Below are positions 58,940-64,000 of a DNA stretch of 64,000 bases, piece after piece. The first letter of the stretch is position 1; each line of letters starts with the position of its first letter. Source of the stretch: Marsupella aquatica (taxonomy: Eukaryota > Marchantiophyta); the NCBI GenBank assembly GCA_973895155.1, contig OZ316893.1:10044001-10108000 (forward strand), read 5' to 3'. Below the pieces are notes generated by a model, which was given only the letters and a program-made list of their open reading frames with translations, was not told where the DNA came from and did no database searches. The translations under genes were made by a program, and so were the position numbers.

Positions 58940-60880
58940 ATGGCTGCTGGGCAGGATTCTACACAGTTGAGCCCAGGAAAAACTGACATAGCGACCCACG
59001 CAACCACACGCAAACACACCGCCTGGCAAACCAGAACGCATGAATCTCAACACAACGCTGAAGGAGACATGGACACCCACCATGGCTGCCGCGGCCCACC
59101 ACAGCATAACACTAGATCTCTAAACGGGGGGCTCTACCAAACCGGGGACACCCATCAGGGGACAGCTACAATAAAATCGATGGAGATCGTGCTGGAACAG
59201 AATGGAGAACAGTCCCGGTTTGGCTTCCGGGATCCTGAATGGAATCTGGACGAAGACGACTTGCTTAGCAACCAGACGGAGGAAGACGAGCCAGAGAACC
59301 CATACGACCACAATCTAGATAAGGAAGCTGGCATGCATGTGTCTGACGACGACCTATGGGAACAGCTCGCCCATCTCCCCAAGGTCCCCAATGCCCCCTC
59401 ACCAGGTATGCGAACAGCAAAGCTAATAGTAGACAAGAACATAGTAGCGAGTAGAATATTGCATCTTCAGAATCAAGGAATCATATTTTACACTGTCGAC
59501 TTCAACCCATCCAGGGACTTCTTTGAAGCTTGGGCACAAGATGTGATCGGCTTCCGTATGCAGATCAACATTGAGCAAATCAAGGTGCTATCCAGGTACA
59601 CCTTTTTAATTGTCGTCTTGACACCATTGGAACAAAAAGCTATTCTGCTAGAACCATACCTCCAGATGGGGCGGAGGATGGTTGTGGCTATGCCGTGGAC
59701 CCCTGATTTTGATTCCATTGCTATGCGGTCCACAAAGGCACCGGTCTGGGTGGACCTCCCATTGCTCAATCCTGCACTAGAATACTATGCTAATCAAATG
59801 CTCGCCAAAATTGGCACTGTCCTTTATGCTCAAACCGCACAAGCAAGAAGTAAATTCTCACACATTAGAGGATGTGCGCTCTGCAACCTGAACGAGGATT
59901 TGGTAGAATACATTGATCTCACCATTCCTAACATAGGCAGCTATAGAGTTGATGTAATCTATCGAACCATTCCAGATGCGTGCTTTGCCTGCAAAAAACG
60001 TGGCCACATTGCCAGGTACTGTCCTCTCAAAGCTTGGAAGGAGAACGGCAAACCGGGCTCAACTCACAGAGGAACACACACGGAAAAAAATGAGCGAACA
60101 CAACCTAAGACAAAGGAAATTGACGGGGACGGATTCATCACCGTCAAGGGGAAGAATGCGCAAAGAGGGAAGGCACAGGGGGAACAAACACTACCGACAG
60201 AGATCCTAAAACGGAATGCGTTTGAATCCTTAGCGAACGAGGAAGCACTAGAAGAAGGGGAGATCGAGAGCGAACACACAACAGAAAACGAGGCAAAACA
60301 CAGCAGTATGACAGAAGAAATTGAAACCTTATCTTCCCCCACTCAGAGAACACTGGAAAATCAGAGTCGCAAGGCATGTGACATTGCGCAAGCGGCTGGG
60401 CCAATAGAAAATCAGGGAGAAGCAGAAAACATCAATGTATTACAGGACTACAAGGAGGAGCATCCAGGGGAGACCACGCCAATGGAGACTGAAAGTGCCA
60501 AAAACGCATGCAAAGCTGACGCATCTCCTAATAGGGGATAGGAGACAGAAAACATTGGCTCACCCAAGCGAATAGATATCCCTGCGAGACAACCCCCCAA
60601 AAAAACAAGGAAAAATCTGAACACCGGGGCGACGCCCAATTTTGCAAGCAATCGGAGGATGGCGGAGGTAATTCCTGAGGAGATTCCATACAACCAGTTG
60701 GGCAGCCCTGAAAACTCCAAGCTCTTGGACAAACAGTCACAACCCGAGCTGTTACGGATAAACCACAACACCACGAGGACACATTCAAACTCGGAACAGA
60801 CGAAGTCAGCATCAAGCACGGTAGCCAGAAGGGGATTTGGAGAGCAAGGCAGTGGAGCCCGCAGCACCAACAACAAATAG
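58940..60880 (+). pseudogene. L1 ORF1 (RNA-binding protein with CCHC zinc knuckle)
   Basis: 646 codons before the final stop, interrupted by TAG at 60539-60541; the frame then stays open for 113 codons and ends 11 bp before ORF2. The central region (SRYTFLIVVLTPLEQKAILL to VWVDLPLLNPALEYYA) fits the DUF4283 RRM-like domain of plant L1 ORF1. A zinc knuckle CFACKKRGHIARYC follows. This protein coats L1 RNA. The start is at ATG 58940 (AAAAATGGC context). Confidence 0.85.
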
Positions 60881-60890
60881 ACTGTTTACC

Positions 60891-62622
60891 ATGATGGAGC
60901 ACAATCTCAAAATTTGCCAATGGAATGTTAGGGGCCTCAATGACCCGGTGAAAGTTAAGCAAACTGTCAGCAGTTGGATAAGAAGGAACAAACTAGAAGA
61001 TGCAATCTTCTGCATATAGGAACTCAAGATCAAGGAAACTCAGGCCTTGTTTCAGCTTGGTCTGCTGAATCCGAAGGGCATAAATCTGGTAGACTGTGAC
61101 TCAAATGGGCGAGTTGGGGCAGCGCTGGTGATTCCACCTCACCTGAAGGTTGTTGGGCAGGGCCGGAGAGGCGATGGAACACTGGTATGGGCCAGAATCC
61201 AGACTGAGAGTGGAGAGCTCAGCATTGGTTCCATTTATGCTCCAAACGTCCGTAGAGAGAGAATTGCACTTTGGAGGTGGCTTACTACCCAGACGAGCCA
61301 AAACAACTGGGTACTGAGTGGAGACTGGAATATGATAGAACTTTGGGATGATGCGATTGGCCCCTCTACCCTGATTCACGGAACTGAGAGCAGAATCTGG
61401 AACAAATTCGTCGAACACTTGGACCTGGTCGACAATCATCTGTGCGCCGGGGAGAGGAAGGGGCCTCACTTCACCGGGCAATCATTTCATGCCAATAGGC
61501 TCGACCAATCTAGGCTAGATTGCAACTACAGCAGCAACAGAAACGCTTGGTGTGAATACATTCAGAGCAGTGAGCATGACGGGAAAGAAACCCTTTCGGA
61601 TCACATTCCTGTGATTACCACGTTTGTCCTCAAAAATAGAGCACCCACGGGCAAACAACACAAATCAACATATTTCAAGATGGACGCAGCTATGCTGGAC
61701 TCACCTGACATCGAGAAAGCGGTAGCTGACATCAGGTCCGATCAGATGGTGGCCACCAGGGATCCAAGGGTTAATTGGGATTTAGCTTGGGGAGCAGTGA
61801 AAAAACTTCTGCAGATTGAGAAGCGCCGGATCGCAAAAAACCGGGCCTCCAGGCACCCCGGACATCAACTCCAGAACCTCAGAATGGTAGCATGTCGCTC
61901 GGCTAACACGCTGGAGATGGAGGAAATGAAGAAGGAAGAAGAGAAAACTAGAAAGCTGGCTCAAGACGAGGCTCGCAAGCTGAGACAACGAAGCAGGGTT
62001 AGGTGGCTACAATTTGGAGAAGCACCTACAAAATATTTCTTCAATCTACTCAAGACGAAGCAGGCCAGAGAAAGCATCAAAAGACTCAGAACTTCTGACG
62101 AGGAGGTTACTGAGGACAAAGATCAAATCCTTCGGGAAGTCTCGTCATTCTATACTAAGCTCTACACCAACGACCACTCTGTGCAGAACCACCTTGATCT
62201 TCAGGAGGAAGTATTGAGCCGCCTCAAAAAAAAAGTCACCAGGAGAGAGAATGAATCCTTGACTAAGATTCCCAGCGCTGAGGAAATTGAAAACACAGTC
62301 CACGAGCTTCCTAAGGACAAATCGCCAGGGATTGACGGGGTCACTGCCGAGATGCTAAGGAAAGGTTGGGACTACATGAAGCCAGCTTGTGTGGCCATGG
62401 TACAAGCTTTTTGGCACGATGGAATTCTCTCCTCCAAAGCTGCAACTGGAGTCATCAAGCTGATACCTAAAACCCATGAGGTGTCAGAGCTAAGCAACTG
62501 GAGACCCTTGACCATGCTAACCACCACAGAAAAACTCATCGCCAAGATTATGGCAAATCGACTGAAGAAGATTGCCAACACACTTGTTGACCCACAACAG
62601 ACGGGATTTTTGGAAGAGTGGT
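60891..62622 (+). pseudogene. L1 ORF2: endonuclease and start of reverse transcriptase
   Basis: Begins ATGATGGAGCACAATC. The AP endonuclease is shown by CQWNVRGLND, the catalytic Glu in ELKIKE, GDWNM and SDHIPV. A TAG at 61017-61019 sits exactly before ELK, where Gln is usual (QELK). A connecting region with WLQFGEAPTKYFFNLLK leads into reverse transcriptase with KSPGIDGVTAEMLR, LIPKTHEV, NWRPLTML and DPQQTGF. The catalytic YADD region and everything after is missing. Confidence 0.9.
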
Positions 62623-64000
62623 GGACCTCGCCACCCAGCGCCCTCACCAATCCCAGCACTTGCACCTAAGTGCCCTTGGTGCCCGAACGCCTCCACGGAA
62701 TACCTCGAGCAAGCATCCAAGTGCCTCTAGCACCCCCAGCGGCCACTCCCATACAAAGCCACACTTGCTCACCTACACGACCGCTACTCAACGGTCCTCA
62801 TTGTCTACACAAGTAACCAAGTACCTCGGTAAGTAAACCCATCGGATCTAGAACTCGCCCAGTCTAGCATCCTAACTCAAGCTCAACATACGTTGATAAA
62901 TAGGTCAGCGATAGGTCCTCCCGATGCCATAAGCCGGAACCAGAACCCACACCCACTGTCCGTCCAGGACAGCTCCTTCCTTGGGCGCGGCCCGGGTTCC
63001 CCCTCGTACCTATCCATCACCAACTGACCGCCCTGACCTCAGGACATACTCATGGCCCAAATAGTGTAGGTTGTCCTAAAGCTTGTCTCAACACGCCGGG
63101 ACCAGAACGGCCCTGACTCTAACACCGACTCCCGGTTTGCCCCACTGATGGTCTAGGGACCGAGCGCCCTTGGGACCCAGCCTCCATACCTACTTGGCCT
63201 TGCCTCCCCAACGCAAGCTCCCTTGGGAGGCTGAACGCGGCTTGGCTGCTGTTCGGCAAAATTTGGCAAGCGGGCGAGCTAACACCCGAAAACCACGAGA
63301 ACCCATGGCACCCCCAGACCCAGCTGAGCTCAGGAGGGCATAGCCCTCCTCAAGAGCTTTCCAACGCACCTAAGAAGTCCTCCAACGGACTTCCCGTTGG
63401 GAAGATATCGCCATTTTCGTTTGGCGATTTCCCTTAGTGTCGCGATCGCCGCGGCTCACGACTTCGGCTCGCCCTTAGCCCCTAGGGAAACACCACTCCC
63501 CTCATATATGCTTCTGGAGACCTGCCACCCCCGGACCAGCTTTGGTCCCGAAACATTTGGCCCCCAACCCGGATCCCATCGCGCATAATGGGCGCGCCAC
63601 CAACTGGCAACGCCCATAACTTTCTTGATAGGCATCCGCAAGCGGAGTGCCTTAGCCCGTTGTAACCGGGCCGACCCAGTGCTCATGCCTAGGACCTCAG
63701 GTCTGATCGCCGCTCGGGGCCCCCGACCGGCCCAACCCGGCTCGGGCCACAACTTGCGCCCCAAGCGTCCGTTGCCAATGGCGTCAACTCCATTGGCCTT
63801 GGGCCCAAGAGGAGCTCACTTCCAAGCCCTCAGAACTCAAAGCCCATCCGACGGTCCGGACGGCCATCCATGAGTCCGGCCCATTTCCCCTTGACCCGAC
63901 CAACCATAGGCTAGTCCAAGTCCTTAGTTTGTGTCCCCAGCTTGGCCCCTTGCTTCGCCAATGCCACGTCTCATTCCCACAAGACTCCCCATGCTAAGTC
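62623..64000. other. GC-rich sequence of unknown nature at the window end
   Basis: Starts abruptly where the LINE stops and is clearly richer in G and C than the rest of the window. No frame shows a family I recognise; open frames are short and overlap on both strands. It is most simply the beginning of another large element inserted into the LINE, possibly an LTR or its leader, but the other end is outside the window. Confidence 0.4.

Larger units (their letters stand above)
58620..62622 (+). mobile_element. L1-type LINE, 3' part missing
   Basis: A shift to GC-richer sequence near 58620 marks the approximate 5' end. ORF1 (58940-60880) and ORF2 (from 60891) follow in the order typical of plant L1. 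Similarity stops within the reverse transcriptase after DPQQTGF, at about 62622. L1 elements lose 5', not 3', sequence on insertion, so a later insertion or rearrangement must have cut it. Two in-frame TAG codons add to the decay. Confidence 0.88.

Noticed and set aside
63397-63873. Overlapping open frames on both strands at the GC-rich end
   Set aside because: High GC makes long stop-free stretches expected; neither strand shows a protein family.

Overview
This is plant nuclear DNA from a repeat-rich genome. The one gene I read as an ordinary host gene is a three-exon UDP-glycosyltransferase with a plant PSPG box (49396-54738, minus strand). Almost everything else recognisable is transposable element, much of it nested. 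The element types (CACTA with tnp2, Ty1/copia with an initiator-Met PBS, L1 LINE with a CCHC ORF1, TRIM) are those of land plants. I cannot name the species; long introns and nested insertions suggest a large genome.

Layout. 1-3353: no recognised gene, some short tandem repeats. 3357-19937: a complete CACTA element (E1) with CACTA/CACTG termini and a TTG target duplication. A young Ty1/copia element (11587-18081, TSD CATCT) sits inside its transposase gene. 19941-23130: no recognised gene. About 23130-42160: a larger element or gene cluster (E3) marked by the palindrome AACCATGGTT. It encodes a ParB-like/methyltransferase-like protein and a NIF (FCP1-type) domain without its catalytic aspartates. 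A second complete CACTA element (E2, 23629-34523, TSD AAT) is inserted in its upstream region. 42191-42531: a LINE 3' fragment with a 20-bp target duplication. About 42900-45417: a 5'-truncated Ty1/copia with one 140-bp LTR. 45418-49395: no recognised gene. 49396-54738: the UGT gene, with a complete 324-bp TRIM (TSD TGCTC) in its second intron. 54740-58600: no recognised gene. About 58620-62622: an L1-type LINE cut off inside its reverse transcriptase. 62623-64000: GC-rich DNA of unknown nature.

The most notable system is the E1/E2 pair. Each carries a TNPA-like gene on the minus strand and, divergently, a transcription unit whose short zinc-binding first exon is followed by a SET-domain exon and then by tnp2 transposase exons. 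All relevant junctions are phase 0. One first exon could therefore feed either a SET methyltransferase ending at its own stop or, by skipping, a tnp2 transposase. The two elements share this architecture but carry different repeat words (TCCGAT in E1, TTGCGA in E2). In both, the repeats lie at the two termini, in the TNPA-like promoter and in the TNPA-like first intron. That pattern suggests co-evolution of a DNA-binding protein with its sites, and autoregulation. E1 has one internal stop plus the Copia insertion; E2 has several stops and is probably dead.

Intron boundaries were read from GT/AG signals and frame continuity and checked by comparing the two elements. No database search was possible.
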